A stretch of 64,000 bases of DNA from Lineus longissimus (taxonomy: Eukaryota > Nemertea > Pilidiophora > Heteronemertea > Lineidae), in contig NC_088310.1 in the NCBI RefSeq assembly GCF_910592395.1, positions 14,393,501-14,457,500 on the forward strand. Direction: 5' to 3'. Both the position numbers and the translations under genes were made by a program. The notes under the pieces were generated by a model that was not told the DNA's origin, ran no database searches, and was given only the letters and a program-made list of their open reading frames with translations. Shown here one piece after another: positions 47,201 through 58,489 of the stretch. Numbering within the stretch: the first letter of the stretch is position 1; each line of letters starts with the position of its first letter.

Positions 47201-48050
47201 TCAAAGCTGGACGGACAATGTTTTTTTTCAAATTAAGATTTTCGACTTGACGTAGGTACGTGTGTGTGTAAGGTATTTAAGTAACGTATTCCCAGACCAT
47301 GAGAGGGTCATACCGACCGAGGCCAGCCACTTCGACCCAGGCGTCCCAAGCCGAGGCCAACCTGAGCCTGTTACGTTACCGGCATGCACATTGATTTGCG
47401 TTTTGTTGAATGTCATTGTCCCAACCCCCCCCCCCCCCAATTGTCGTCCGAAATGCTATAAGGAATAACAGGAGGCTATTCGCCCTATCTGGAGACATGG
47501 TGTCTTCACGTCACAATCACAACTGGAGACAAGACAAACTGTCCCCGATATTTCTGGTCTGATAGTTGTTGATCTCAACATATCTCTTGCGGGTGACGGT
47601 GGAATCCGGGTGGGATCGCCATGCGGCCGAGACAGTCTCCATGTCGTCCAACCGCCAGCCACCACGTGTCCTAATTCCCCTGGACAGGCCATACCTGAGC
47701 CGTCACGACCAGCCAAACCAATTCCCGTCCCCGCACGTTCCGATATATTGCACAAATTAACAATATCTATATTAATGGTCCCACTTTCCCGCCAAACCTA
47801 CAAGGCGTGACGTCACCTCTGACGTCACTGATTGTGACGCGTTGAGCCGTTTCTATGGAGTCCAAATGGAGTTACCACGACGTGACATATATCCAGAGCT
47901 AAGAAACCGCTCATGAACCGTCATGGTCGCCCCTTTCTGGACCGTATTTTTAATTAAAGAAGTAAGCCACGAAATTGCTACAGGTTAATAGACGGGAGTC
48001 AGGTGGAGGTCATTACTCCGAACAGACCGGCCAATGAAGCAGTATTTGTC
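44270..48050. other. Unexplained 3.8-kb interior of Harbinger element 2
   Basis: This is far longer than a normal Harbinger intron, so something else was probably inserted. It contains a 205-220 bp tandem repeat (45658-46110), a TATAAAAG box at 46399 and a short GC-rich island (46480-46550). A poly-C run lies at 47425-47438. I find no matching LTRs, TIRs or protein family. An old LTR or leader region of a retroelement is possible. Confidence 0.4.
45658..46110 (+). repeat. Diverged tandem repeat, period about 205-220 bp
   Basis: Units start near 45658, 45877 and 46054. Each starts agtttcag-aa or atttcagtaaaatc and contains tgtcattgttgt, then tgtaaatatttttct or its variant, then tgtatcataa. 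An open frame of 153 residues (45642-46103) runs through it and shows the same internal repeat (SFSNFVRA, SFSKIVRY, FSKILPT). The frame looks like a by-product, but it is unbroken across two units. Confidence 0.65.
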
Positions 48051-48152
48051 AACCGTGGTTGTTGGCATTCTATCAACACACAGATAGTTTGTTGACCCAC
48101 TTAAAAATCTTCAACCTGGATGCTAGATGGCCTGGATCTTCTCACAATTCAT

Positions 48153-48718
48153 TCATTTGGCAAAATTCGCATGTTTGGGATCGTTTTGAAAATTACGAAA
48201 TTCATGATAGTTGGTTGCTAGGAGACTCTGGTTACCCTCTTCCAAAGTGGCTTCTAACACCGTTTGGAACACCTGCGAATAATGGTCAAGTTCGTTACAA
48301 CAAAGCCCACAAAAGCATTCTTTCGGCAGTAGAAAGGTGTAAAACAGTTTCAACTTGCTCCGGCTCTTGGTTTCTAGCAGGACACTCTCCGGGTCGTCCT
48401 CGTCAGCATTTGGGTTGTCTCCACCACCTGTCTTCCCTGCCTTCCTCCTTCGGTTGCGTAAGAAGCGGGCTACTTTTTGTTTTACTGCCACTTATCTTTT
48501 ATGCCACTGAGATTTCTTGTAGAGACACCTACAGCATTAACTTGCTGAAGGATATCGGCGTATATAGCGTCTTTATCCTTCTGCATTATTTTGGCCGAGT
48601 GTTTGGCCATCAACTTTCCATTATTACGGCTAAACAGCCTCACAATAATACGTTTTTCGGCCTCCGAATAATCAACAGCACGGTTTGGTTTAGGCTTGTA
48701 TATGGCGCAGACTGCCAC
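48153..48718 (-). pseudogene. Harbinger element 2 Myb/SANT-like protein, frameshifted
   Basis: The minus strand reads AVDYSEAEKRIIVRLFSRNN, then LQQVNAVGVSTRNLSGIKDKW. After a frameshift near 48488 it reads AVKQKVARFLRNRRRKAGKT and GGGD. The pattern (helix, VNAVG...R, IKDKW, basic helix, KTGGG) is that of the DNA-binding partner encoded by Harbinger elements, here with the Trp kept. The N-terminus runs toward the DIRS insertion at 48747. It lies tail-to-tail with the transposase. Confidence 0.75.
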
Positions 48719-48746
48719 AAACTGGGCAGAACGGGTGAAAGTTTTT

Positions 48747-48947
48747 CCATTTCCTGTGGAAATGTCATTTTGTTAGTTCATACCTACCCAGGTCAGACTT
48801 TTGCATGTGTACTCCATTCGGACACACCCGAGGAAGAAATAATCTATTTATAATAGAAATCTCTTAGCTAGTTCGCATAGCTACACCTAGGTAGCGCCCC
48901 TATACAGCCTCTGCCTCGTGAGAGCCGCCATTCACTAGTACTTATTA
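48747..48947 (+). repeat. Left inverted terminal repeat of the DIRS element
   Basis: Inverted match to 54890-55072, sharing ggacacacccgaggaagaa, aatctatttataatagaaat and cagcctctgcctcgtgagag. Confidence 0.88.
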
Positions 48948-48989
48948 CTCGAGCGCACCGAGTAAGTCCCGTTGCTGTGGGGACAGGCA

Positions 48990-49095
48990 GGGCGGGTAGT
49001 CTGACCTGGGTAGTTATGAACTAATAAAATGACATTTCCACAGGAAATGGAAATTTTATGTCGTTCATACTCTACCCGGGTCAGACTTTTGCATC
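48990..49095. promoter_or_regulatory. Internal complementary region (ICR) of the DIRS element
   Basis: The left half (gtctgacctgggtagttatg, taataaaatgacatttccac) is the reverse complement of the left terminus. The right half (ttttatgtcgttcatactct, then cccgggtcagacttttgcat) is the reverse complement of the right terminus. The two meet at about 49045. In DIRS elements this template rejoins the two ends during replication. Confidence 0.88.
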
Positions 49096-49569
49096 GAATA
49101 CCAACAACCAAAGGAAGGAGGGTAAACGGTGACTTACCATGTAGTGAAGTGAACTGTCTCCAAGCTGCGCAGCAGAACCCAACGGGTGAGACCAGGGGAC
49201 CCAGAGAAAGAATGCTTGGGGGAGACCCGGGCTAGAGGTCAACAGGCCCTTTGACAACAAAGGGAAGCATAACTGGGAAAACCCATCCCCTCCTAGACGG
49301 GGACAAAACCACCTCAACACGGCATAAGCTCAGCACTTATCGTCAAGAGACACAGTTGTGGAAAAAATTCTTTGTGGATCTGATTAACTCTCAAAAGTCC
49401 TAGGCGGCTGAACCCTAGGACAGCTGGACGGGGTGAACGCGCAGGCCCGAAGACCCGGCGACAGTCTATAGAACAACCCCCCCCCCCCCCCTTAAAAAGG
49501 AGGGAGGACAAGACAGCCAGCAGGAGAGAAAATCGATGACAATCGGCGACAACTGGACCAAGAGACCGC

Positions 49570-50363
49570 ATCCCGTCTGTTAACCTGGAACAATCGTGCA
49601 TATAGTACTGGGAGAATGTAGAGTGAGAACTTCACGTAGCCGCATCTAAAACCTCGTTCAGCGCAACTCCCTTATACTCGGCCCATGAAGTAGAAATGGC
49701 CCGAATCTCGTGGGCCGTAACGGCGCCTAGGCGACGAAGCTCTGGAGAAACGAGTGTCATAGAATAGGCCATCCGGATGGCGGCCACCAACCATCGGGCG
49801 ACCGTGGCTGCAGCTATCTCCCTAGTAAACCCCTCTCTATAAGACAAAAAGAGGCGCTTCCTGCCTAGGCGAACAGCAGGCTCCTTAGTCTTATTAGAAT
49901 AGAACTTCAATGCCCTAACAGGACAGAGAGTTCCGTCCAGGAGGTCTCTAGAGACCGTAGCGGATAAAGAGGGGATAAAAACCGGGCGCCTGGAGGTGTG
50001 CGGCGCCTGGTTTTTAGCCAGAAAGCCTGGGACAAATTCTAGGACCGCGCCCATCTCAGTGAAAGCCAATTTATCAAAGGCTAAAGCATGGAGCTCAGAC
50101 CGCCGCTGTGCCGTGGCCAAAGCCACCAGGAAAACGGTCTTAAAGGTCAGATGTTTAAAATCTGCCTGATGCATGGGTTCAAATGGAAATTTCATGAGAG
50201 CCCTTAAGACCACTGAGAGGTCCCACTTGGGAGAGAGCTGAATGGAGCGAGGATGCACCAAAGACATATTGCGAAGCAACGATGAAACAGCGTCAGCCCA
50301 AGACGGTTGCCACGATTCAGTCAGCTTTAAGGTGACCGAAACGACCGAGAATAGAAAATTCAA
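49570..50363 (-). pseudogene. DIRS tyrosine recombinase
   Basis: The minus frame from 50363 contains LTFKTVFLVALATAQRRSEL with the first catalytic Arg and later AHEIRAIS, the His-X-X-Arg box. A TGA (49634-49632) interrupts at LDAAT, where the family has a conserved Trp. The frame beyond the stop continues SSHSTFSQYYMHD, which supplies the catalytic Tyr. The recombinase would integrate the circular DNA copy without a staggered cut. Apart from the TGA the frame is clean. Confidence 0.88.
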
Positions 50364-52092
50364 GAATTCGAGGAAGTTGGGAAGAGAGGGAGCGACCGGA
50401 GAAACTCCGTGCTCCCGACACCAGTCTCGAAAGACAGCCCACTTGCTATCGTATGAATCAAGGGTAGACTGTCTCTGAGGTTGGGCGACTTTACGGATAA
50501 CGTCTTCCGAAAAGCCTCTCTCTCAGAGGAAATACCCGACAGCCTCCAGGCGTGAAGCCTGTAAAAAGAAGGGTCTTGATGATAGACCCGGCCGATCGGG
50601 TGATAAAGCAGACGGTCCCACACAGGCAGGCGGCGGGGGTGATCCGTAAGCAGCTCCAGCAGAACCGGGAACCAGGCCTGGTTCGGCCAGCACGGTGCTA
50701 TCAGACAAAGTCTGACCCGTGAACTGGCCACCTTGTTGAGTACCGGTAACAACAGAGGGGTTGGCGGGTATGCATAAGCATTGAGGCCGTCCCAGAAGGC
50801 CGACAGGCTGTCCACTTCCAAGGCATCCCCGTCCGGGAGGGGTGAATAGTAGAGGGGGAACCTCTTGTTCCACCGAGTCGCAAACAAGTCCACGACTGGA
50901 GCATCCCACAGGGCCCCCAGGCGAGAGACCACCTCGCAATGGAGGGTCCACACTTTCTGGACCAGACGGTCCGACCTGGAAAGGGCGTCGGCCAAGATAT
51001 TTCTCTTGCCGGGGATGTGACGGGGGAGGAGCTGGATATCCAAGCGGCGACAAAGCTGCAGGAGCTCCCAAGTGAGACGGCACAATGTGTCGGATCTCGT
51101 CCCCCCCGTCTCCGATTATAAGCGACCACCGTCGAATTGTCGGAGAAAAGAGAAACCCTGTGACCCCTCAGATGAGACATGAAGGCCCTCACGGCCAGGA
51201 TGACAGCCTGCATCTCGAGGATATTGATCGAGAGACGCGCATCCCCCTCTGACCACGTGCCCTTGGTGGTCAGGTCCCCTTCGTTCAAATGGGCACCCCA
51301 ACCATAAAGGGAGGCGTCCGTGAACAGGGACATCTGGGGCGACGGAGGGCTGAGCTGCACTCCGCGTAGGAGCTCCGTCTCCGAACCCCAAAAACTCCAC
51401 ACTTCCCTCAGGAGAGACCTCGGGATAAATATCCGCTGGTCGAGGGAGTCCGTGAATGGACGCCAACTCGACAGCAGGAGGAGCTGGAGTGGGCGCATAT
51501 ACAGGCGGCCGAAAGGAACCGGTGCCGTAGCAGCCAGTCGTCGAGATAGCAATGGAGCTTTAAGCCCATGGCGTGAAAAGGCACGGCAAACGCCTTGACG
51601 ACTGTTGTGAAAATCAGCGGAGCAGAAGCCAGGCCGAAAGGAAGGGCCTGAAACTGATAAACCTTTCCTTCGAAGAAAAAACGAAGAAAGGGCTGAAACT
51701 CTGGATGGACCGGGACGTGTAAATACGTGTCCTGAAGGTCCAGAGAGATAGCCCAATCGTTGGGCTGCACCGCGACCGCTACTGACCTAGTTGTCTCCAT
51801 CTTGAAGCTGGGGACCCGGAGGAACCGATTCAAGGTGGACAGGTCGATGACCAGTCTTCAATTTCCCGACTTCTTGGGGACCAAGAAGACGTGGCTGTAA
51901 AAGCCCGGGGAGGAATGGTTGTCCACCAGCCTCACTGCCTGCTTCTTGAGAAGAGACAGGACCTCCAATCGAAGGGCAAGAGCCCCGACGGGGTCTACTG
52001 GCGGGGACACCGGGTTGGGAGTCGACGTCATAGGGAGGGGACTGGAAAAGTCCAATCGGACACCGTGTCGGAGCATGTCTTTTTGACACCAC
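50360..52092 (-). pseudogene. DIRS reverse transcriptase, RNase H and linker domain
   Basis: The minus strand reads in order: SHVFLVPKKSGN; a TGA at 51860-51858 in place of the usual Trp; RLVIDLSTLN; WAISLDLQDTYLHVPVHP; ALPFGLASAPLIFT; and the catalytic YLDDW. A frameshift near 51510 follows. RNase H then shows its acidic residues in SLFTDASLYGWG, NILEMQAVILAVRAF and SLFSDNSTVV. After a second frameshift near 51080 comes RHIPGKRNILADALSR. Next is the DIRS-specific stretch VDLFATRWNKRFPLYYSP, whose family role is debated (it overlaps the methyltransferase-like region). It copies element RNA into DNA. At least two frameshifts and one stop are present. Confidence 0.88.
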
Positions 52093-52641
52093 CGGTCATA
52101 AAAGTCTGCGAAGTGTCGCAGTCTGCCACCCTAGACGCCAACTGTGGGGGCGCCACCTGGAGGCGCAGGAGGAAGGACTAAAGAGTCACTTGCGCTCGCT
52201 CCACGACCCTTCTCTTGGAAGGGACACTTGGGCTGCCCGGCGCTCCCACCCCTGCCTGAGGAGCGGTGGCGCTTATTGGAGCGTTGAGAGGGAGCCGCAG
52301 CTTCTGCCTGCCCTTGGGGACGAAAGGAGGAGGAGCCACGCGAGGACGAGGGCCCACGAGGAGCCGACGAACCTCAGGGGCGTCGAGACCCCACCTGTTG
52401 TCCCCTGCCCGCGGCCTGTGAATAGGAACGCGGAAGGGGGGCGGCCTGGAGAGACGAGACTGACTCCATCAGGCGATCCGACTGTGCCTGAGCACCCATG
52501 GTGTCAGGCAGGGAGTCATGAAACAAGAAAGTGCCGCTCAATGGAGCGGTCCTTAATGCCCCCCGCAGAAACTGGGACCTGACCATGCTCAACCCCCCGA
52601 TGAGCAGGTCGCGGCATTTTAGCACGCCGTTAGTCGCCTGC

Positions 52642-54973
52642 TTAGCATGCAGACAGATCACTGGCATGCTGCAGGGACTGCTGGAGGGACATCGCGAGAA
52701 TACGCTGTTCCTCCGAGGCATCCGCGGCTAACGACCTGGTAAGGGCACACAGAGTCAGGTCGGCGTAAGATAACAACGCCTGGGTCTTCTTAGCCAGGGC
52801 CTCGTCATTCTTCGCATCCTTTAAGGCCGAGGAAGAGAGGACTTTAGGGGGTAGCAAGCCCGAAAGTTGGATGTCGTCCTTGAGGGGCGACAGTGAAACC
52901 GGGTCAGTTCCCGACGGTGAGACCCGATAATAATCGGGTCTATAGGACAGGCTTGGAGGGGAAGCTGTCGTGAATCGCTTCCCAGCCTGAGTCCAGGCAC
53001 CCGGCCCCGTAGAAGGGAGCGTCGAGACCAGGGCGCGCTGGTGACCCCCACAAGAAGGTGCTGTGTCCCTGAGAGCCGTATCCAACCATGTGGAGGCTCT
53101 AATCAGGGCCGGAGACGCGGGCAATTCCTGGAAAGCCCGGTCAGGGACCGCATCCGACTCCTGCTCGGAGGCGTCGCCGAACAAGTTGAACGGCACCTTA
53201 CCGAGGGCGGGGTTGACCGTCGAGAGAGGACATGTGTCTTGCGGCACAAATTGCCGAACAAGAGCGCGCAAGTCGCACATACCCGTGACAATAGCGGAGT
53301 CCTCACCCCCAGAGGGGGGGTCAGCCTGAGAGGTCGAAAAAGACTGTGAGTCGCTGAACTCACAGTCCATTGGCTGATAACCCAAATCAAAAGCCACTGG
53401 CCTCTCGGCCGGGCGAACCGAGGACCTGTCATGGAGGTTGGAAACCTCCATGCGGTCCGTCAGGCTCCTAAGCAACTCCCGTTGCTCCTCCGTGAGAGAG
53501 GGAAGCAAGAAGCAGAGGCTCAGAGCTCAAATCGGACTCCCGTGGGGCAGACACGGGAGGGGGGGTAGGGGGGCATGCCTGATTGGCAGCCACACCCATC
53601 AACCCTGACATACCCGACAGAGCAGGGTGGAGTCGGACCGGGGAAATAGACGGTCTGACGGAACCCATAACGGGGGGGGGGGGGGCACCAGGGCCCCTCG
53701 CCCGTGAATAGTGGTCGACCACCGACCCCCTGCCCACACCGGGCAGGGCACGTCCGGGTGCGGTGAACGGCGGCAAAGACGGGAAGGTGAAAACCGGTCT
53801 TGCCCCGCCAGGGGGCGTCCGAAGAGACGACCGACTCACAGAGTGAGGGTCGGACGGACGAGCCCATCCCAAAGCGAAGGGGTGGCGGATCCCCGGAGTG
53901 GCCGTGGACTCAACCGTGGCGCTGGCAGAGCCAGCTGCCGCCGGAAAGGGCAGCGGCCGCAACCCCGTCGCAAACCCCGGAGGGGGATGGGGGAGCACAC
54001 CTGAAATAACAGGCGGCTCACCGGGGGCGACGCTGCTCACCAACCCATGACAGGTGGGGGCGTCGGCTGGGGGATCGGGACGTAAAACGTCCAGAGTCCC
54101 ACCCGGAGCCCTGCCCCCTGGAAAGGGGGCAGGGCTAGCCCTGGGGAGTGTCCCTGAATCAGGGTCACCAACACTCAAACCCAAAACCTCCCCAGGGGGC
54201 ACACCCCCAAAAGAGGGGTGCCCGGCCTGGGGGGAGGGGTCGGGAGGGGTCGAAACCCCCCTAGAGCCCCGTGGACCTCGCCGCTTAGCGGGGTTCCGTG
54301 AGGAGGGCGAGGGAGAGGGAGTCAAAGACCCCCTTCCCTTTGAGGGCTGTGCCCCTCTCCTCACCTTCTTCATCTTCTTGCCGGCGGTGCCGGGAGAAGA
54401 GGATGGCATCCCGGGGGCGGAAGGGTCTGGCCCAATTGGGGCGGAACTACCCGCACCCCGACACAGGGAAGAACCGGGCCGGAGACTATGAATCCCCGAT
54501 ACACCCGTAAACGGACCTCGAACACCCGCCCTGAAGGGCAGGAGGTCCAGAACAAAGAATGGAACACCCAAAGAAGAAAGAAAGGACGGCAATAACGATG
54601 TCATTACGCCGAAATTTCTAACAGAAAAACCACAAAAGTATAAAAACGAACGGTCACGTGACCAACAGCCCGGGAAAACGGAGAAAAAATTTCTTGGGAG
54701 ACGGCAGAAAAAGCACGCTCCAAAAGCAGAAATCGAGGGAGGATGGTAAAAGAACGATCTCACCCGTCTCCTAGAGATAATAAGCTTCCCGAAGGTGTCC
54801 CGGGGTGTCCTACTCGAACGTGGAATCGACCCAAATTTTGCTAAAACAACGTAGAAAAATCTCGGAACAATGTGCAACAGTGTGCCGAGGAAGAAGTACT
54901 GGTGAATGGCGGCTCTCACGAGGCAGAGGCTGTATAGGGGCGCCGCATAGGTGTAGCTAAGCGAACTAGCCAA
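52642..54973 (-). pseudogene. DIRS Gag-like region
   Basis: Two overlapping minus frames are present. 54973-53468 encodes a Pro/Gly/Ser-rich protein with a basic patch (GKKMKKVRRGAQPSKG); its first 60 or so residues overlap the terminal repeat and are unlikely to be coding. 53508-52642 encodes an acidic, helix-rich protein (LTEEQRELLRSLTDRMEVSN, KNDEALAKKTQALLSYADL) followed by a frame change. The position upstream of RT and the helical tail match DIRS Gag; sequence identity to a named family cannot be judged here. Confidence 0.6.
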
Positions 54974-55072
54974 GAGATTTCTATTATAAATAGATTACTT
55001 CTTCCTCGGGTGTGTCCAAATGGAGTTCACATGCAAAAGTCCGACCTGGGTTGAGTATGAAAGACATAAAAT
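54890..55072 (+). repeat. Right inverted terminal repeat of the DIRS element
   Basis: Inverted match to 48747-48947. Its last 35 or so bases are repeated, inverted, in the internal complementary region. Confidence 0.88.
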
Positions 55073-55558
55073 CGGCACTATACCATAGAATACCGCGCAA
55101 TCCGTGCCCTGGTGGCCAAGTCAAGAATCAGACCGGACCGAAATTCAGTGTCAAAGGTCATCTGACCTAGGGGGACATGCATACAAAGTTTTGAGTCCAT
55201 AGCCCTGCGGTTAAGAAACGTGCCACTGTTTTTTAAATAGGATACGACGACGACGGACACTGCACTGTTGTATAGACTCACCATACTGCTGAGCCAAAAA
55301 CCTATTTATTCTGGTAGGACTGTACTTGTACAATCATTTCACTATAACCTGAACCCAGTCAGGTGCACATTTCCATGCTACCAATATATTCCATGAAAGG
55401 TATAGCTGGATGGAACACTAATTGACAGCTGTCTTTTTGTTTAGGAGCTCAAGGAGCTTGGCTTAATTAGGGATGTACGGTATCATGGCCCAGACAGTTG
55501 TGTTACAACTCTGAGGACTAATTTTTGAGAGGCGTAAAAATTACATAACAATTAAGGG

Positions 55559-55768
55559 TCAATGGTAGTGCAGTGGAAGAGAGTCGGCCTCATGATCAGG
55601 AGGTAGTGGGTTCAAAACCCGGCCAAGTCGCTGCTTAGTTCCCCTTCGAGTCAAGTTCAAGTGAGCGCCTTCTGGTGTGGAGTCAGGGATAATAATATGA
55701 TATCCCAATAGCTCTTTGATCAGGCATACATGGAAAAGCGCTATATAAGAACTCAATATCATTTTTAT
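55559..55768 (+). repeat. tRNA-derived SINE with a LINE-type tail
   Basis: The head has a box A-like tagtgcagtggaagagagtc and a box B GGTTCAAAACC inside a good TPsiC arm (gtgggttcaaaacccggcc). A unique body follows. The tail reads agcgctatataagaactcaa then tttttatta. The GCGCTATATAAG word is shared with the 3' end of the LINE at 14420, so this SINE was probably mobilised by that LINE clade. The stretch 55301-55558 has no gene. Confidence 0.82.
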
Positions 55769-55910
55769 TATGGCTTACCTAACCAAATAGACTCATATTC
55801 TTTAGCTCTGATAATTAATAGGCCTAATATGTTTTGACTCTACTCAGCGTGTACAAAAACTGTAGATTAGTAAGACTAGTCAGGTCATCTTTGATGGAAA
55901 AAGTAGAAAA

Positions 55911-58489
55911 ACAAGAGGCCCAAGGGCCTGGTGCTCAGCTGGATGACCTAATAACATAGGACTGAGGGTATAAAGTAGATAGTAGTAAATATCGGCTTTA
56001 TACTACTGTTTGAAGGTCAAGAGAACACGTTATACCACTAAAATTTCCAATGCAGAGCTGCCAGCTGGATGAAATATGATTAAACTAATCAGCCATGGTA
56101 TGTATATATTACAGGAGGCAACGGAAGATATCCCTCGTTCAGTATGTTGTATCGGTAGCTTTACAGAAAAGAAGTGTCAGAGAGGATGAGACTTCTCCAT
56201 GGACAACTGTGGTATGTCCAGGCTGGGTTGTACAGCACAAGGATACAAAATGATGTCTGTAATTGAGAGGTATCCTGATTTACCAGAGGTCAAAATAAAT
56301 AGAAATGACCAGTTTGGGACTAACACCACTGTCTTTTTTTTTTGATAAGGTAGAGATTACAGGAGTCAACAAAATTAATTTTATTGAGAAAAATTGACCT
56401 GTCCTGCAGGTGATTGGAATTTACAATACAAATGGTCGTTGTTCATGACATTGTGCTCTACTGCGTATTCCTAGTCATAGTGAGGCGATCTGGAACCAAT
56501 CTATCCTTGGCGCAGACAGGTTCAAATTGGCTATATTTTGAATAGATTGAATTGCGATGAAAATCTAATGCAATAAAGGAGCAATATCGAAGAGACAAAT
56601 TAATCAAACCAATTGTCCACAGACTCGGACCCTGAAATGGCACGATGTATGCGTGGATATAAAAGTATATCAATTGGTCCCATAGAGATGATGAGGCAAT
56701 GTCAATATGCCTTGTTCCTTAGTCAGCAATATGCCCCTTTTTATACGGAGAAGAAGGAGAACCCAGATAGGCTTTCACATGTCGGCTTCCAAATGGCTCG
56801 AACCAACTGTACTATCACCACTATAAATTTAAAATGCGTGCTCCTCCAACATGTAGCAATGTCTTGGCCAAAAAGCCACTTAGTCGACAGGCAAGCTAGA
56901 AGTTCAGCACCGTGAGCAGCTCCTTGGTAAGGCCATGTCAGGTTCCGCGCGCCTCTTCAGATACATCAAGTATTGAAAGCTGTGGTGAGCTGAGCACATA
57001 AAAAGACCATGGTCACCTTAATTTGAAAATCCCTTCATAATCAAGGGCTACCTCTGACTAAAACAGCACAATAGACCACCAATTTGACCCCAGCTCCTAA
57101 CTGCGGGAAAACCCAAGTCCAGCAACCAAAAGTACCAAAAATACATTTTTGTTTACAATACATTTGAACTGCACACATGCGTTTGTTTACAATTTCATTT
57201 CCCGCGAAATCTCGAAAATCAGGTGACCTGCAATCATGGATTGAAAATAACATTAACCAGGGTTCAGCAGGTCAGCAGGTATACCGGCTGTTCCAATCAT
57301 CCCCCTACATCCAGCTGTTCAAAAGGTAATGTTATTCACCCCACAGGGAGTGCAGGTAATTGATTAAGCCCCTGCATAACGTAACACTATAACAGCAATG
57401 GCTTGGCTTCTGTGGTAAGGAGAATTGACAGTTTTTTTACGGGAGTAACATTATTGTGTTGCTTAAAACGTCTACTTTTTACTCATGTAAGAATCGTAGT
57501 ACTAATAATAACTTCAACTTATTTTCCGGTTATGATAACACAACACGCATCTTTATGATCATGATTTTTCTCAAACTAACTGAATGACCTAATCGCCTTG
57601 GACGCACAACCACATATCAATCCGCCCCGACGATCAACAACAAAGTTTTCGTGCTTTTAGCTGTCAACATCAATGGCTATAATATACTCCTGCAGAATAG
57701 TAGAATTAATAGAACTAATTTCCGAAGTTTCCAATAGTTTGAACACAAATCAGAACATCACCCATCATCTGGACTCAGATCTGCATAAATTACGATAAAT
57801 AATGAGGTCGTCGCTTCAATTTCGCAAAGAAAGTTGACTCCATTCGAAGGTTGTTTTGACCAAATTTCGTTGAACTCATCGTTATGAGGGCATTTGAACA
57901 CATTCTCGTTGATCTTTTCTATAAACGTGTGAAGTTTTGTACCAAAATACATTTCCGTAAAGGCTCAAATAAGAAAATTTGTCACTTACAAATCATCGCT
58001 CCGGTAGAAATAAAAAGGTCGCCGCCATTTTCTTGATGATAATTCTCCAGGTAACCTCGGCGGGAAATTTAAAGCGGGGTCATCCGGGGTCAAACAACAG
58101 TTTTGCTCACTACCGCCAACTGGTGATATAAATCGACACTAATCTATTTTATATCAAAACTTCTGTATCATGAAGACCTTTTCAACTTTACTTCAAGCTT
58201 TTATCTGCTGGAATAGAGCGTCAAAAAATTGTTCTTTCATTTACGCATTTTGCCCCCTGGGGAGCTGAATTTGAGTCGAATCGCTCAAATTGTTTTCCGT
58301 AAGCAACATTTTCTGCGGTGTTTATAAGCAAGACTAGATTTGAAGTGCCTCGGTTGTATGATTACAAAATGCCCAACTTTGTCTACAGATGGCTAGATGG
58401 AAGGATGGCAGGATGGATGGAAGGAAGGACGGACACCAATCGAATAGCTATTTGACTAGCTCCGCTGACTTTGTCAGCTGAGCTAAAAA
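55911..58489 (+). mobile_element. Hairpin-ended non-autonomous element, copy b
   Basis: It starts ACAAGAGGCCCAAGGGCCT then GTGCTCAGCTG. It ends with hairpin AGCTCCGCTGAC-TTT-GTCAGCTGAGCT (58458-58484) and AAAAA. The 3' module has an antisense ATG in strong context (aaaATGGCGGCGACC, 58028) with a donor gtaagtg 38 bases on, a CTCF-like word (ccgccaactggtg, 58113) and a ggatggaaggaaggacgg run. The interior (56100-57950) has short frames such as 56613-56915 and 57952-57758 without family signals. Confidence 0.78.

Larger units (their letters stand above)
43815..48345 (+). pseudogene. Harbinger element 2 transposase, fragmentary exons
   Basis: Piece 1 (43815-43895) reads RYRFPKEVFGKLVDLLDASL and ends at a donor (cag|gtcaag). 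Piece 2 (44063-44268), after the acceptor tttttcag, reads LCTAVRYFSQGRFFVVMGDL and HGITDRSASKCIHTVASAL. This is the helix region matching the first Harbinger's ALRFYASGSF..GNLQG. Piece 3 (48100-48345) has [29 protein letters not shown] and KAHKSILSAVERC, ending just after the catalytic Glu. The exon with the first catalytic Asp is not found in the 3.8 kb between pieces 2 and 3, and the C-terminus is lost. It is a dead copy of the HARBI1-like transposase. Confidence 0.75.
43444..48746 (+). mobile_element. PIF/Harbinger element 2 (left part, interrupted)
   Basis: It contains a second, diverged Harbinger gene pair: transposase pieces on the plus strand (43815-48345) and a Myb-like gene on the minus strand (48718-48153). 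The left end lies near 43444 (after cacactat). The sequence 43460-43620 contains inverted words typical of a subterminal region. The right end is not visible because the DIRS element cuts in at 48747; any remainder would be 55073-55105. Confidence 0.65.
48747..55072 (-). mobile_element. DIRS-type tyrosine-recombinase retroelement
   Basis: The ends are inverted repeats of about 180-200 bp (48747-48947 and 54890-55072). Near the left end an internal complementary region (about 48990-49095) contains both terminal sequences joined, the diagnostic DIRS layout used to make a circular intermediate. The coding strand is minus, in the order Gag-like, RT plus RNase H, tyrosine recombinase. GC content is visibly higher than in the flanks. 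It interrupts Harbinger element 2. No target duplication is evident, as expected for recombinase-mediated insertion. Stops and frameshifts in every coding region suggest this copy is inactive. Confidence 0.92.
42889..55300. mobile_element. Repeat f: inverted-end element hosting a three-level nest
   Basis: The left end reads TTTTTGGCTCACC..GAGTCTATACAACACTG and continues to a cgtcgtcgtcc run. The right end at 55240-55300 is its inverted counterpart (gacgacgacggacac, tgttgtatagactc, gagccaaaaa). Inner flanks also agree: cactaataagtgagatatc at about 43420 and ggccaagtcaagaatcagac at 55109 are adjacent in the related copy at 39380-39430. I infer one element split by Harbinger element 2, which is itself split by the DIRS element. 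Exact Harbinger right border is not seen. Confidence 0.55.

Noticed and set aside
53711-54510. Plus-strand frames of up to 145 codons over the DIRS Gag region
   Set aside because: They are antisense shadows of the GC-rich minus-strand Gag frame.
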